A DNA stretch of 64,000 bases from Streptomyces sp. TLI_053. GTDB taxonomy: Bacteria > Actinomycetota > Actinomycetes > Streptomycetales > Streptomycetaceae. The stretch lies in NCBI RefSeq assembly GCF_900105395.1, contig NZ_LT629775.1, positions 6,785,501 through 6,849,500 on the forward strand, read 5' to 3'. The notes below the pieces were generated by a model. The model was not told where the DNA came from, searched no databases, and worked only from the letters and a program-made list of their open reading frames with translations. This document shows positions 50,653-59,392 of this stretch, one piece after another; positions within the stretch are counted from its first letter, which is position 1; each line of letters opens with the position of its first letter. Position numbers and translations under genes: made by a program.

Positions 50653-51390
50653 TCAGAGCAGGTGCCGCAGGTACGCCTCCGGGCGTTCCAGGTAGCGGCG
50701 CCAGTGGTCGACGATCGCGAGGTCCTTCCACGCGGTTTCCGTGATCCCGTGCTCGCCGACCTCCAGGACCGCCGCGCCCGGCACGGACGCCAGGATCGGG
50801 GAGTGGGTCGCGCAGACCACCTGGGCGCCGCTGCGGCCCAGCTCGGCGAGCAGGGCGACGAGGCGCAGGCTCGACGTGAACGACAGCGCCGCCTCGGGCT
50901 CGTCCAGCACGTAGAAGCCGGGCCCCCGGAACATCGACTCGAACACGGTGAGGAATCCCTCGCCGTGGCTCATCAGGTCGGTCTCTTCCTCCCAGTAGCC
51001 GGGCCAGCCCTGCTTCTCCTCCATCATCCCCATCGCCGTCTCGGCCCGGAGGAAGAAGCCGCGCCGCCTGGCGCGCGGGCCCGAGGCCATGGCGAGCCCG
51101 CGCGGCGTGAAGTCGAGGTGGAGGCGCTCGCCGAGAACGCTCTTCGCACGCGGCGAGGCGTAGCGCGAACCGCCGCGACCGCCGTAGGAGTCCAGTCCGA
51201 ACGCCTCCGCCACCGCCTCGACCAGGGTCGACTTGCCGCTGCCGTTCTCGCCGACCAGGAAGGTCACAGGCGCGGGCAGCGTCACCCCGGCCCCGAGCAG
51301 CGCGCCGACGCACGGCACCGTCCAGGGCCATTCCTCCCGCTCCTCGGTGCTGACGAGCTGGGGATGGACGCGTATGCGGTCGACGATCAT
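50653..51390 (-). CDS. AAA-family ATPase (stand-alone, SMC/OLD-like)
   Basis: 245 aa. Walker A FLVGENGSGKSTLVEA near residue 45, signature-like and Q-loop regions, Walker B GFYVLDEPEAALS near 165, and the switch THSPILAS. It is the compact AAA_21/ABC-ATPase-like type common in actinobacteria, close to COG3910. No nuclease (TOPRIM) domain is attached and no partner gene is adjacent, so a defence role is not supported here. Function unknown. Confidence 0.88.
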   Translation of the reverse strand: MIVDRIRVHPQLVSTEEREEWPWTVPCVGALLGAGVTLPAPVTFLVGENGSGKSTLVEAVAEAFGLDSYGGRGGSRYASPRAKSVLGERLHLDFTPRGLAMASGPRARRRGFFLRAETAMGMMEEKQGWPGYWEEETDLMSHGEGFLTVFESMFRGPGFYVLDEPEAALSFTSSLRLVALLAELGRSGAQVVCATHSPILASVPGAAVLEVGEHGITETAWKDLAIVDHWRRYLERPEAYLRHLL

Positions 51391-51452
51391 GGGCGGGCCT
51401 TTCCTGCGGGCAGTGCTCTCCCGAGGCTAGGCGGTGGGTCCGACACGAACGG

Positions 51453-51908
51453 TCACTGGACGACGAGGGTGCCCGTCATGTTCGGGTGGACGTCGCAGTG
51501 GAACGGGTACGAGCCGGGGGTGGTGGGGGCGGTGATCGTGGCCGACCTGCCCTGCTCCAGCAGACCGGTGTCGAACGCGCCGGCGTTGGGCGCGATCGCG
51601 GTGAGGGTGTGACCGGCGGAGTCCTGGTTGGTGACCGTGATGCTCGTGCCCGGGGCCACGGTGAGGGTGGCGGGGCCGAACGTGAAGTCCTTGATCGTCA
51701 CGGCCGCCGCCCCGGCCGGCGCGGAGGAGGCGGAGGAGGAAGCAGCGGAGGAGGCGGCCGGCGAGGACGCGGCCGGTGAGGAGGAGCCGCCCCCGCTGCT
51801 GCTCGAACAGCCGGCGGCTCCGACCAGCAGCCAGGCCGACATCACGGCGGCGAGGGCGGTCCGGGAAGCACGGGAAGCACGGAACGAACAGAACGAACGG
51901 CGGGTCAT
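51453..51908 (-). CDS. Cupredoxin-domain lipoprotein
   Basis: 151 aa from ATG 51908. Signal peptide with lipobox GAAGC (Cys ~34), a Ser/Ala linker (about 35-65), then a cupredoxin domain: VTIKDFTFGPATLTVAPGTS, SAGHTLTAI (first His) and YPFHCDVHPNMTGTLVV (Cys, His, Met). All four type-1 copper ligands are present. Such plastocyanin-like lipoproteins carry electrons or buffer copper at the cell surface. Confidence 0.92.
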   Translation of the reverse strand: MTRRSFCSFRASRASRTALAAVMSAWLLVGAAGCSSSSGGGSSSPAASSPAASSAASSSASSAPAGAAAVTIKDFTFGPATLTVAPGTSITVTNQDSAGHTLTAIAPNAGAFDTGLLEQGRSATITAPTTPGSYPFHCDVHPNMTGTLVVQ

Positions 51909-51948
51909 CAGCGGCTCCAGCCTCGCTACCTGCGGTGATCCGCCCACG

Positions 51949-52818
51949 CTAGAGCGCGCCGGTCGGCCCTCCCAGCGGGCGCGCCGGGCGGGCCGGGCGC
52001 GCGGTGAACGTGGTGGCGTCCTCGGGCACTCCCGAGCGGTCCGCCCCGTCGTCGTCCCGGTAGTCCCACCGGAACGGCACCCCGCGCGCCAGCTCCGGGT
52101 CCGGCCCGTCCATCAGCTGGAAGTGCAGGTGCGGTTCGGAGGAGTTGCCCGAGTTGCCGCAGTCGCCGAGCCGCTGCCCGGCCCGCACCCGGTCCCCGAC
52201 CGCGACGCACGGTGAGCCCCGGCGCAGGTGGGCGAACCCGGCCACCACCCCGTCGCCGAGGTCGAGCAGGACGAAGTTGCCCCAGAGGTGCCGCGGCCGG
52301 CCGAGGCCGCGGACGAAGCCCTCCAGGTAGAGGTAGCCGAACGCGGGCAGCGAGGCCCGCGACCAGTGGTCCCGCATCCGCGTCTCGACGGCCACCACGG
52401 TGCCGTCGGCGGGAGCCAGCACCGGCCGGCCGAAGGACGGGTAGCGCTCGGGCCGGTGGCCGAGCGGTGCGAGCGGCCGGAACGGCGGACCCTGCGGCTC
52501 GCCCGGGCCGGGCGCGAGGACGAGGTCGATGGCGTAGGTCTGGGCATGGCTGTGGGTGTGGCTGGGGACCTTGGTGGCCGGGCCGTTCAGTGCGGACCAG
52601 CGTCCCTCGACGGGCACGGCGACCGCGACCGGCTCCCGCTCGCCGCGTGGCCGCTGCCACCGCACCAGCGACCACCGCAGCACTCCGCCGACGGCCAGCA
52701 GCGCGACCCCGGTCAGCCAGAGGGCGCCCACGCCGCCGGTGCCGACCAGGGCGTTCAGCAGGATGCAGAGGGTGCCGGCGCCGAAGACCGGGCCGTGGTA
52801 CTTCCGTAGGGCCGACAA
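51949..52818 (-). CDS. Membrane-anchored M23 (LytM-like) peptidase family protein
   Basis: 289 aa from TTG 52818, with GGAAGGA 8 nt upstream. Two hydrophobic helices (about 10-48) anchor it. The C-terminal domain has VLAPADGTVVAVE, WGNFVLLDLGDG, GFAHLRRGS and NSSEPHLHFQLMDG, matching the M23 beta-barrel with its HxH. A His in the first zinc motif is less clear (HSHAQTYAIDLVL). It may cleave cell-wall peptide bridges or be a regulatory, inactive LytM protein. Confidence 0.87.
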   Translation of the reverse strand: MSALRKYHGPVFGAGTLCILLNALVGTGGVGALWLTGVALLAVGGVLRWSLVRWQRPRGEREPVAVAVPVEGRWSALNGPATKVPSHTHSHAQTYAIDLVLAPGPGEPQGPPFRPLAPLGHRPERYPSFGRPVLAPADGTVVAVETRMRDHWSRASLPAFGYLYLEGFVRGLGRPRHLWGNFVLLDLGDGVVAGFAHLRRGSPCVAVGDRVRAGQRLGDCGNSGNSSEPHLHFQLMDGPDPELARGVPFRWDYRDDDGADRSGVPEDATTFTARPARPARPLGGPTGAL

Positions 52819-52877
52819 GGGCGGTGTCCTTCCGAGAGGGGAGTGCCGAAAGAATGCCGAGGGGGCGCCGTCCGGGG

Positions 52878-53387
52878 TCAGACGCTGTCCGGCCCGTCCG
52901 CCGGGGCGGGCTCGGGGCCGGTGGCCGGGTCGCGGGTGAGCAGGTAGCGGGCGCCGGGGCCGGCCGCGGCCGCGCGGTCGTCGGCGTTGTAGAGCGAGCA
53001 GCGGGTGAGCGAGAGGCACCCGCAGCCGATGCAGCCGGTGAGCTTGGCCTTGAGCCGCTCCAGTTCGGTGATCTGCTCGTCGATCCGGCTCTGCCAGGAC
53101 TGCGCGACGCCGTCCCACTCGGTGCCGCTGGGGGCGCGGTGCTCGGGAAGGCGGTCGAGGGCGACCTTCGCCTCGTCCAGGGACAGTCCGACCCGCTGGG
53201 CGGCGCGGACGAAGGCGATCCGGCGCAGGGTGCCGCGGGTGTAGCGGCGCTGGTTGCCGGTGGTGCGGGTGGCGTGGATCAGCCCCAGTCGCTCGTAGTA
53301 GCGCAGCGCCGAGGTGGCGAGGCCGCTCCGCTCGGAGAGCTGGCCGATGGTGAGCAGGTCGTGGCGGCTCGGCCCGTTGGCGATCAT
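52878..53387 (-). CDS. soxR: SoxR-type redox-sensing MerR regulator
   Basis: 169 aa. HTH LLTIGQLSERSGLATSALRY, YERLGLIHATRTTGNQRRYT, then the dimer helix WQSRIDEQITELERLKAKLT and CIGCGCLSLTRC, the CX2CXCX5C ligand set of the [2Fe-2S] cluster. The C-terminal tail is Ala/Pro-rich. The gene is leaderless: TAGAGT on the minus strand ends 7 nt before ATG 53387. Divergent from a split transketolase whose promoter has the SoxR-type 19-bp spacer. Streptomyces SoxR is known to respond to redox-active antibiotics; here the target appears to be a sugar-phosphate enzyme. Confidence 0.93.
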   Translation of the reverse strand: MIANGPSRHDLLTIGQLSERSGLATSALRYYERLGLIHATRTTGNQRRYTRGTLRRIAFVRAAQRVGLSLDEAKVALDRLPEHRAPSGTEWDGVAQSWQSRIDEQITELERLKAKLTGCIGCGCLSLTRCSLYNADDRAAAAGPGARYLLTRDPATGPEPAPADGPDSV

Positions 53388-53404
53388 GGGTGACACTCTA
53401 GCGC

Positions 53405-53435
53405 TTGACTTGAAGCCGACTTCAGGTTGCAGCAT
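53405..53435 (+). promoter_or_regulatory. SoxR-type promoter of the transketolase pair
   Basis: -35 TTGACT (53405-53410), 19-nt spacer, -10 CAGCAT (53430-53435). The dyad ACTTGAAG-ccga-CTTCAGGT (53408-53427; one mismatch in 8 bp) lies in the spacer. ATG 53443 follows 7 nt after the -10, although GGAGG directly precedes it too. Confidence 0.75.
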
Positions 53436-53442
53436 CGGAGGC

Positions 53443-54147
53443 ATGACGAACAGCACCCGAACCGCTACCTCCGGTTTCGCCGACCTGCCGGGCCTGATGG
53501 CGCTGATGACCGGCGACGAGAAGCACGGCCCGGCCGCGACCTCCACCCTGGACGCCCTGTGGGTCCTGTACGACCGGGTGCTGCGGGTCACCCCGGAGAC
53601 GGCGCAGGCCCAGGACCGGGACCGGTTCCTGCTCTCCAAGGGCCACGGTCCGATGGCGTACTACGCGGTGCTGGCGGCCAAGGGCTTCCTCGACCCGGAG
53701 GTGCTGCCGAGCTTCGGCGCGTACGACTCGCCGCTCGGCCACCACCCGGACCGGCTGCTCGTCCCCGGGGTGGAGATCAGCTCGGGCTCGCTGGGGCACG
53801 GGCTGCCGATCGGGGTGGGCACCGCGCTCGGTCTGCGCGCCCAGGGCCTGCACGACCCGGCGGTCTGGGTGCTGCTCGGCGACGCGGAGTTCGACGAGGG
53901 CTCCAACCACGAGGCGGTGGCCTTCGCCGGCGCCTACGGCCTGGACCGGCTGCACGCCCTGGTGATCGACAACTCCTCCGCCACGCACGGCTGGCGCGGC
54001 GGCATCGCGGCGCGCTTCGCCGCCGAGGGCTGGTCGGCGGAGACGGTGGACGGCCGCGACCACGAGGCCCTGCACGCGGCGTACACCGCCGCGCACCCGG
54101 GCCGGCCGCGGGTCGTGGTCGCCCGCGTCGAGCCGAAGAACTCCTGA
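53443..54147 (+). CDS. Transketolase, N-terminal half (split enzyme)
   Basis: 234 aa. TPP-binding half: DRFLLSKGHGPMAYYAVLAA, EISSGSLGHGLPIGVGTALG, and the Mg/TPP motif LLGDAEFDEGSNHEAVAFA, which reads GDA where GDG is usual. The protein ends after ARVEPKNS with no central domain. With the next gene it would form a heteromeric two-subunit transketolase that moves C2 units in the pentose phosphate pathway. A SoxR-type promoter drives the pair. Confidence 0.92.
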   Translation: MTNSTRTATSGFADLPGLMALMTGDEKHGPAATSTLDALWVLYDRVLRVTPETAQAQDRDRFLLSKGHGPMAYYAVLAAKGFLDPEVLPSFGAYDSPLGHHPDRLLVPGVEISSGSLGHGLPIGVGTALGLRAQGLHDPAVWVLLGDAEFDEGSNHEAVAFAGAYGLDRLHALVIDNSSATHGWRGGIAARFAAEGWSAETVDGRDHEALHAAYTAAHPGRPRVVVARVEPKNS

Positions 54148-54169
54148 GCCGGAAAGGGCCCGAACCTCC

Positions 54170-55066
54170 ATGGACACCATGCGCGACCGCTTCATCGACG
54201 TCACCTCCGGCCTGCTGGACGAGGACCCCCGGCTCGCCCTCGTCCTCGCGGACATCAGCGCCGCGGGCTTCCAGAAGGCCGCCGAGCGGCACCCGGACCG
54301 GCTGGTCAACGTCGGCATCCGCGAGCAGCTGCTGATCGGCGCCGCCGCCGGACTGGCGCTCACCGGGATGCGGCCGATCGCCCACACCTTCGCCAGCTTC
54401 CTGGTCGAGCGACCGTTCGAGCAGGTCAAGCTGGACCTCAACCACCAGGACGTCGGGGCGGTGCTGGTGAGCGCGGCCGGCTCCTACGACTGGCCGGCCG
54501 GCGGCCGCACCCACATGTCGCCGGGGGACGTCGCCCTGCTGGACACCCTGCCCGACTGGACGGTGCACGTGCCGGGCCACCCGGACGAGGCGGAACGGCT
54601 GCTGCGCCACGCGGTGGCCGACGGCGACAGCAAGGTGTACGTCCGGCTGTCCGCGCACCAGAACGAGCGGGCCGTGAAGGTCGAACCGGGCCGGTTCACG
54701 GTGGTCCGCGAGGGAGGCCGGGGCACTGTGGTCGCGGTCGGCCCGATGCTGGACGCCGTGCTCGCCGCCACCGCCAACCTGGACGTCACCGTGCTGTACG
54801 CGGCCACCGTCCGGCCGTTCGACGGCGCCGCGCTGCGGGCGGCCACCGGGCGGCGGGCGGACGTGGTGCTGGTCGAGCCCTACCTGGCCGGCACCTCCGC
54901 CAACGCGGCGCACGAGGCGCTCGCCGACCGGCCGCACCGGGTGCTGGCCCTCGGGGTGCCGCAGGCCGAGCACCGGCAGTACGGGTCGATCCCGGAGCAC
55001 CTGGCCGCCTACGGGCTGGACGCGCACGGGCTGCGCGAGCGGATCGACGGCTTCCTGAAGCAGTAG
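54170..55066 (+). CDS. Transketolase, C-terminal half (split enzyme)
   Basis: 298 aa, 22 nt after its partner. Pyrimidine-binding half: RFPDRLVNVGIREQLL-like HPDRLVNVGIREQLLIGAAA (catalytic Glu that activates TPP), GMRPIAHTFASFLVERPFEQ, GSYDWPAGGRTHMSPGDVAL and a C-terminal transketolase_C domain (VLYAATVRPFDGAALRAAT). Split transketolases are common in actinobacteria and archaea beside a full-length housekeeping copy. The actual substrate may differ from the classical xylulose-5-phosphate reaction. Confidence 0.92.
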   Translation: MDTMRDRFIDVTSGLLDEDPRLALVLADISAAGFQKAAERHPDRLVNVGIREQLLIGAAAGLALTGMRPIAHTFASFLVERPFEQVKLDLNHQDVGAVLVSAAGSYDWPAGGRTHMSPGDVALLDTLPDWTVHVPGHPDEAERLLRHAVADGDSKVYVRLSAHQNERAVKVEPGRFTVVREGGRGTVVAVGPMLDAVLAATANLDVTVLYAATVRPFDGAALRAATGRRADVVLVEPYLAGTSANAAHEALADRPHRVLALGVPQAEHRQYGSIPEHLAAYGLDAHGLRERIDGFLKQ

Positions 55067-55081
55067 CCCCGGGCGGGCCCG

Positions 55082-56800
55082 TCAGCGGCGGACCACCGCG
55101 ACCGAGTCCGGATCGAGGGTCAGCCGGTCCCCGGAGCGGTGGTGCCCCCCGAACGCGGCCACCACCTCGCCGGCCGCCGGCACCGCGGCCGCCGCCCGCC
55201 CCAGGTTCACCGCCACCCGGTACGGCCCCCGGTGCACCACCAGCCAGCCGGCCTCCTCGTCGAACTCGGCCCGGACGGCGGACAGATCGGGATCGGTCAT
55301 CTCCGGGTGCTCCCGCCGCAGCCGGATCAGGGTCCTGGTCCAGTCCAGCAGCGCCCGGTGCGGCCCGCGCCGGGGCTCGGTCCAGTCCAGCACCGAGCGC
55401 AGCACGGTGGCCGGCTCCTGCGGGTCCGGCACCGAGTCCGCCGCCCAGCCGTGCTCGGCGAACTCCCGCCGCCGGCCCCGGCGGACGGCCTCGGCGAGGT
55501 TGGGGTCGGTGTGGTCGGTGAAGTACTGCCAGGGTGTGGCCGCGCCCCACTCCTCGCCCATGAACAGCATCGGGGTGAACGGCGAGGTGAGCACCAGCGC
55601 GGCCCCGCAGGCGAGCCGGCCGGGGGAGAGGCTGGTGGAGATCCGGTCGCCGAGCGCCCGGTTGCCCACCTGGTCGTGCGTCTGGAGGTAGCCGAGCAGC
55701 CGGTGGCCGTGGGCGGGCGGGAACGGGCGGCCGTGGTGGCGGCCGCGGAACGAGGACCAGCCGCCGTCGTGGAAGTACCCCCGGGTGAGGGTGCGGGCCA
55801 CGGCGGCGAGCGGTGCGGCGGCGAAGTCCCCGTAGTAGCCCTGGGACTCGCCGGTCAGGGCGCAGTGCAGGGAGTGGTGGAAGTCGTCGCTCCACTGGGC
55901 GGCGAGCCCCTGCCCGCCGGCCTCGCGGGGCGTGGTGGTGCGCGGGTCGTTCAGGTCGGACTCGGCGACCAGGAACAGCGGGCGGTTGGTCGCCACCGCC
56001 AACCGGTCGACCTCGGTGGCGAGTTCCTCCAGGAAGTGCACCGCCCGGTCGTCGGCCAGGGCATGCACGGCGTCCAGCCGCAGGCCGTCGATCCGGTAGT
56101 CGCGCAGCCATGCGAGCGCGCTGCCGATCAGATAGGCGCGCACCTCGTCGGAGCCGGGCGCGTCCAGGTTGACCGCCGAGCCCCACGGGGTGTGGTGCCG
56201 GTCGGTGAAGTAGGGGCCGAAGGCGGGGAGGTAGTTCCCGGCCGGGCCGAGGTGGTTGTGCACCACGTCGAGGACCACGCCGAGGCCCTTGCGGTGGGCG
56301 GCGTCGACGAAGCGCTTGAGGCCCTCGGGGCCGCCGTAGGGCTCGTGCACGGCCCACAGCGACACGCCGTCGTACCCCCAGCCGTGCTTGCCGGGGAACG
56401 GGCAGACGGGCATCAGCTCGACGAAGTCGACGCCCAGGTCGACCAGGTGGTCCAGCCGTTCGGCGGCCGCGTCGAAGGTGCCGGCGGGCGTGAAGGTGCC
56501 GATGTGCAGCTCGTACAGCACGGCGCCGGGCAGCGGGCGGCCGCGCCAGCCGGTGTGCGACCAGTTGAACGCGGCGTGGTCGACGGCCCGGCTCGGGCCG
56601 TCCGGTCCGTGCGGCTGCCGGGGCGAGCGCGGGTCCGGCATCGGGCGCCCGCCGTCCAGCACGAACGCGTAGTCCCCGGCGGGCGCCTCGCCCTGCCACC
56701 AGCCGGCGCGGACGGTGTCCCGGGCCAGCGGGTGGTGCGCGCCGTCGACCGCCACCTCGACCCGGTCGGCGGCGTTCGGGGCCCAGACCCGGTACCTCAT
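55082..56800 (-). CDS. treZ: Malto-oligosyltrehalose trehalohydrolase
   Basis: 572 aa from ATG 56800 (MRYRVWAPNAADRVEVAVDG, the usual TreZ start), with GGAGGGG 7 nt upstream. ATG 56830 is also in frame with an equally good site. N-terminal CBM48-like domain, then GH13 barrel: LMPVCPFPGKHGWGYDGVSL, DVVHNHLGPAGNYLPAFGPY, GLRLDAVHAL (nucleophile Asp), LVAESDLNDPR (acid Glu) and QTHDQVGNR. It releases trehalose from the terminal trehalosyl unit made by TreY. Last gene of the glgX-treY-treZ set. Confidence 0.95.
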   Translation of the reverse strand: MRYRVWAPNAADRVEVAVDGAHHPLARDTVRAGWWQGEAPAGDYAFVLDGGRPMPDPRSPRQPHGPDGPSRAVDHAAFNWSHTGWRGRPLPGAVLYELHIGTFTPAGTFDAAAERLDHLVDLGVDFVELMPVCPFPGKHGWGYDGVSLWAVHEPYGGPEGLKRFVDAAHRKGLGVVLDVVHNHLGPAGNYLPAFGPYFTDRHHTPWGSAVNLDAPGSDEVRAYLIGSALAWLRDYRIDGLRLDAVHALADDRAVHFLEELATEVDRLAVATNRPLFLVAESDLNDPRTTTPREAGGQGLAAQWSDDFHHSLHCALTGESQGYYGDFAAAPLAAVARTLTRGYFHDGGWSSFRGRHHGRPFPPAHGHRLLGYLQTHDQVGNRALGDRISTSLSPGRLACGAALVLTSPFTPMLFMGEEWGAATPWQYFTDHTDPNLAEAVRRGRRREFAEHGWAADSVPDPQEPATVLRSVLDWTEPRRGPHRALLDWTRTLIRLRREHPEMTDPDLSAVRAEFDEEAGWLVVHRGPYRVAVNLGRAAAAVPAAGEVVAAFGGHHRSGDRLTLDPDSVAVVRR

Positions 56801-56826
56801 GACGTCGCCCCTCCCGGCCTGCTGCC

Positions 56827-56862
56827 TCATGACGCGTTCCTCCCGGCCGCCTGCTGCCTCAT
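56827..56862 (-). CDS. Mini-ORF between treY and treZ, second
   Basis: ATG 56862 reads MRQQAAGRNAS and stops at 56827, overlapping the next in-frame treZ start (ATG 56830) as ATGA. Its ribosome-binding site GGGAGGA 7 nt upstream is a copy of the treZ one. It arose from a tandem duplication of the treZ initiation region. Probably translated as a coupling relay rather than a functional peptide. Confidence 0.35.
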   Translation of the reverse strand: MRQQAAGRNAS

Positions 56863-56891
56863 GACGCGTTCCTCCCGGTCCGGTGCCTCAT
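56859..56891 (-). CDS. Mini-ORF between treY and treZ, first
   Basis: ATG 56891 overlaps the treY stop (56888) as ATGA and reads MRHRTGRNAS, ending at 56859 in another ATGA overlap with the next mini-ORF. AGGAGG of the treY 3' end lies just upstream. See the finding on the start-site chain. Confidence 0.35.
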   Translation of the reverse strand: MRHRTGRNAS

Positions 56892-59392
56892 GACGTGCCC
56901 CTCCTGGTCAGCAGCGCCACCGGCCGGTCGCCGGCCAGCAGTTCGCCCACCGGGACCGGGCCCGAGGGGAAGTGACGGTCCGTCAATTCGTCCGTCCAGC
57001 CCTTTCCCGCGGGCAGGTGCAGCACGGTGTCGTGCCAGCCGCCGGTCCGGGCGAGCCGGTACGGCAGCCGGGTGACGGCGGTGAGCACGTCCGGACCGCG
57101 CCCGAAGGCGAGCAGGTGGGCGGCGGCCGGGCCGACGGCGGTGAGCGGGCGGTAGCCGCCCAACTCCCGGGTGCGGCGCAGGTGCAGGGCGGTGGTGGTG
57201 AGGTGCAGCTTCTCCCGGGCCAGGTCGCCGGTGCGCGCGGTCGGCGAGTCGGTGAGCCGCACGGCCAGTGCCCCGAGGTCGACCGGGCGCCGGTTGTCCG
57301 GGTCCACCAGGGTGTAGAGCGGCTCCTCGCTGCCCTGGTAGAGGTCCGGCACCCCGGGCACGGTGAGGTGCAGCAGGGCGGCGGCGAGCGTGTTGGAGCG
57401 GGCGTACGGGGCGAGCCCGGCCACGTACCCCTCGATCCGGGGCAGCAGCCCGGGGTTGCCGAAGACGCCTTGGGCGCGCTCGGCGAGGGCGCGTTCGAAG
57501 CGGACGTCCTGGGTGGTCCAGGAGGTGCGGAGCTTCGCCTCCCGGGCCGCCTTGAGCGCGGCGGCGACCAGCCGTTCCGGGGAGAGCGGCCAGCCGGCGA
57601 CCAGGGTCTGCCAGAGCAGCCAGTCGCTGTCGGGGTCGTGGCCCGGGCCACGACCGGCCGCCGTCGACCAGGCCGCCGCCTCGGCGGCCCACTCCCGCGG
57701 CTGCTCGGCCAGCACGGCCAGCCGGGCCCGGGCGTCGGCACTGCGCTTGGTGTCGTGGGTGGAGAGCACCGTCATGGTGTGCGGCCAGTGCCGTTCGACG
57801 TAGTGGCACCAGGCGTGGAAGTCCTCCGGCCGGACCCCGGGCCGGGCGGGCTCGCCGCCGACCTCGTTGAGGCTCAGCAGCGCGTTCCAGCGGTAGAAGG
57901 CGGTGTCCTCGACGCCCTTGGCGGCCACGGCGGCGGCGGTCTGCCCGAACCGGACGGCGAACTCGTCCTGCTCGGGCCCGCGTCCGAGCGCGCCCGCCGC
58001 GAGCTCCGCGACGAACCGGTCGGTGGCGTCGGTGGGCCCATCGTCGGCCGCGCGGGCGGCGCGCAGCTGCTCGGCGGAGACCTCCGGCAGCGGCTCCCCG
58101 GGGCGGAGGTAGGGGCGGTACGCGGGGTAGCCGGTCAGCAGCCGGCCCAGGGCGGCGCGCAGCCGCTCCGGCGGGTGGTCGGCGAACGCCGGGTGGGCGG
58201 CGCCGAGCCGGACGGCCAGCCGGACCAGCCGCTCGACCTCGGCGGACAGCTCGCCGCCGGGCCCGGTCATGTCGGCCCGTCCCCGCCGGGCGGCGGCCAG
58301 CGCCGGGTGCGGGTCGGCGCACGGCTCGCCGGGGTCCGGGACGCCGGAGTCCGGGCTGTCGGGGCCGTCGGGGGAGGCGGTCAGGAACGCCTCGTACGCC
58401 CCGGCCAGCCGGCAGGCACCCGCGTGGTCGGTGAGCACCCCGTCGATCCGGCGCAGCGCGTCGTACCCGGTGGTACCGGCGCAGGGCCAGTCGGCGGGCA
58501 GCCGTTCCTCGCCGGTGAGGATCTTCTCCACCACCGTGTACGCGCCGCCGGTGGCCCCGGACAGGCGTTCCAGGTAGCCGCGCGGGTCGGCGAGCCCGTC
58601 CGGGTGGTCGATCCGGAAGCCGTCCAGCACGCCCTCGCGGTGCAGCCGCAGCAGCACGCCGTGGGTGGCCTCGAACACCTCGGGGCGCTCGACCCGGACG
58701 GCGATCAGCTCGTTCACGGTGAAGAACCGCCGGTAGTTCAGCTCGGTGCGGGCCAGCCGCCACCATGCCGGGCGGTACCACTGCCGGCCGAGCAGCTCGG
58801 GCAGCGGCAGCGTCTCGGTGCCGGGGCGCAGCGGCAGCACGTGGTCGTGGTAGCGGAGCGTGTCGCCGTCGACGGCCAGCTGGTCGAGGACGGCGCCGAG
58901 CCGGTCGCCGAGCAGCGGCAGCAGCACCCGGCCGCGTCCGGGGGCGTCCACCGGTCCCGGCTGGGCGGTCCAGTCGATGTCGAACCAGTCCGCGTACGGC
59001 GAGTCGGGGCCGTCCCGCAGCACCTCCCAGAGCGGCCGGTTGAGGTGCTCGGGGACGGGGACCGCCATGTGGTTGGGCACCACGTCGGCGATCAGCCGCA
59101 GGTGGTGCCGGTGGGCCTCGGCGGCCAGTGCCCGCAGCGCCTCCTCGCCGCCGAGCTGCTCGGATATCCGGCCGTGGTCGACGGTGTCGTAGCCGTGGGT
59201 GGAGCCGGGCACGGCGGCCAGCAGCGGGGAGAGGTGCAGGTGGGAGACGCCGAGGGCGGCCAGGTAGGGGACGGCGGCGGTGGCGTCGTGCAGGGTGAAG
59301 CCGGGCTGGAGCTGGAGGCGGTAGCTGGCCGACGGCACGGCGGCGGGGGCGGCGGCCGGGCGGGACTGCGCGGGCTCGGCGGCGTGGGTCAT
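56888..59392 (-). CDS. treY: Malto-oligosyltrehalose synthase
   Basis: 834 aa. GH13 family: SASYRLQLQPGFTLHDATAA, VSHLHLSPLLAAVPGSTHGY, DVVPNHMAV, GFRIDHPDGLADPRGYLERL (nucleophile Asp), VVEKILTGEERLP (acid Glu) and LSTHDTKRSADARARLAVLA. TreY turns the reducing-end alpha-1,4 bond of maltodextrin into the alpha,alpha-1,1 bond of trehalose. Several Pro/Gly-rich loops (for example near 58320) are inserted relative to shorter homologues. Translation is linked to treZ through overlapping mini-ORFs. Confidence 0.96.
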   Translation of the reverse strand: MTHAAEPAQSRPAAAPAAVPSASYRLQLQPGFTLHDATAAVPYLAALGVSHLHLSPLLAAVPGSTHGYDTVDHGRISEQLGGEEALRALAAEAHRHHLRLIADVVPNHMAVPVPEHLNRPLWEVLRDGPDSPYADWFDIDWTAQPGPVDAPGRGRVLLPLLGDRLGAVLDQLAVDGDTLRYHDHVLPLRPGTETLPLPELLGRQWYRPAWWRLARTELNYRRFFTVNELIAVRVERPEVFEATHGVLLRLHREGVLDGFRIDHPDGLADPRGYLERLSGATGGAYTVVEKILTGEERLPADWPCAGTTGYDALRRIDGVLTDHAGACRLAGAYEAFLTASPDGPDSPDSGVPDPGEPCADPHPALAAARRGRADMTGPGGELSAEVERLVRLAVRLGAAHPAFADHPPERLRAALGRLLTGYPAYRPYLRPGEPLPEVSAEQLRAARAADDGPTDATDRFVAELAAGALGRGPEQDEFAVRFGQTAAAVAAKGVEDTAFYRWNALLSLNEVGGEPARPGVRPEDFHAWCHYVERHWPHTMTVLSTHDTKRSADARARLAVLAEQPREWAAEAAAWSTAAGRGPGHDPDSDWLLWQTLVAGWPLSPERLVAAALKAAREAKLRTSWTTQDVRFERALAERAQGVFGNPGLLPRIEGYVAGLAPYARSNTLAAALLHLTVPGVPDLYQGSEEPLYTLVDPDNRRPVDLGALAVRLTDSPTARTGDLAREKLHLTTTALHLRRTRELGGYRPLTAVGPAAAHLLAFGRGPDVLTAVTRLPYRLARTGGWHDTVLHLPAGKGWTDELTDRHFPSGPVPVGELLAGDRPVALLTRRGTS

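Noticed and set aside
50653..51390. AAA ATPase as an OLD-type defence gene
   Set aside because: No TOPRIM nuclease domain, no UvrD-like or other partner gene and ordinary neighbours; nothing supports a defence system.
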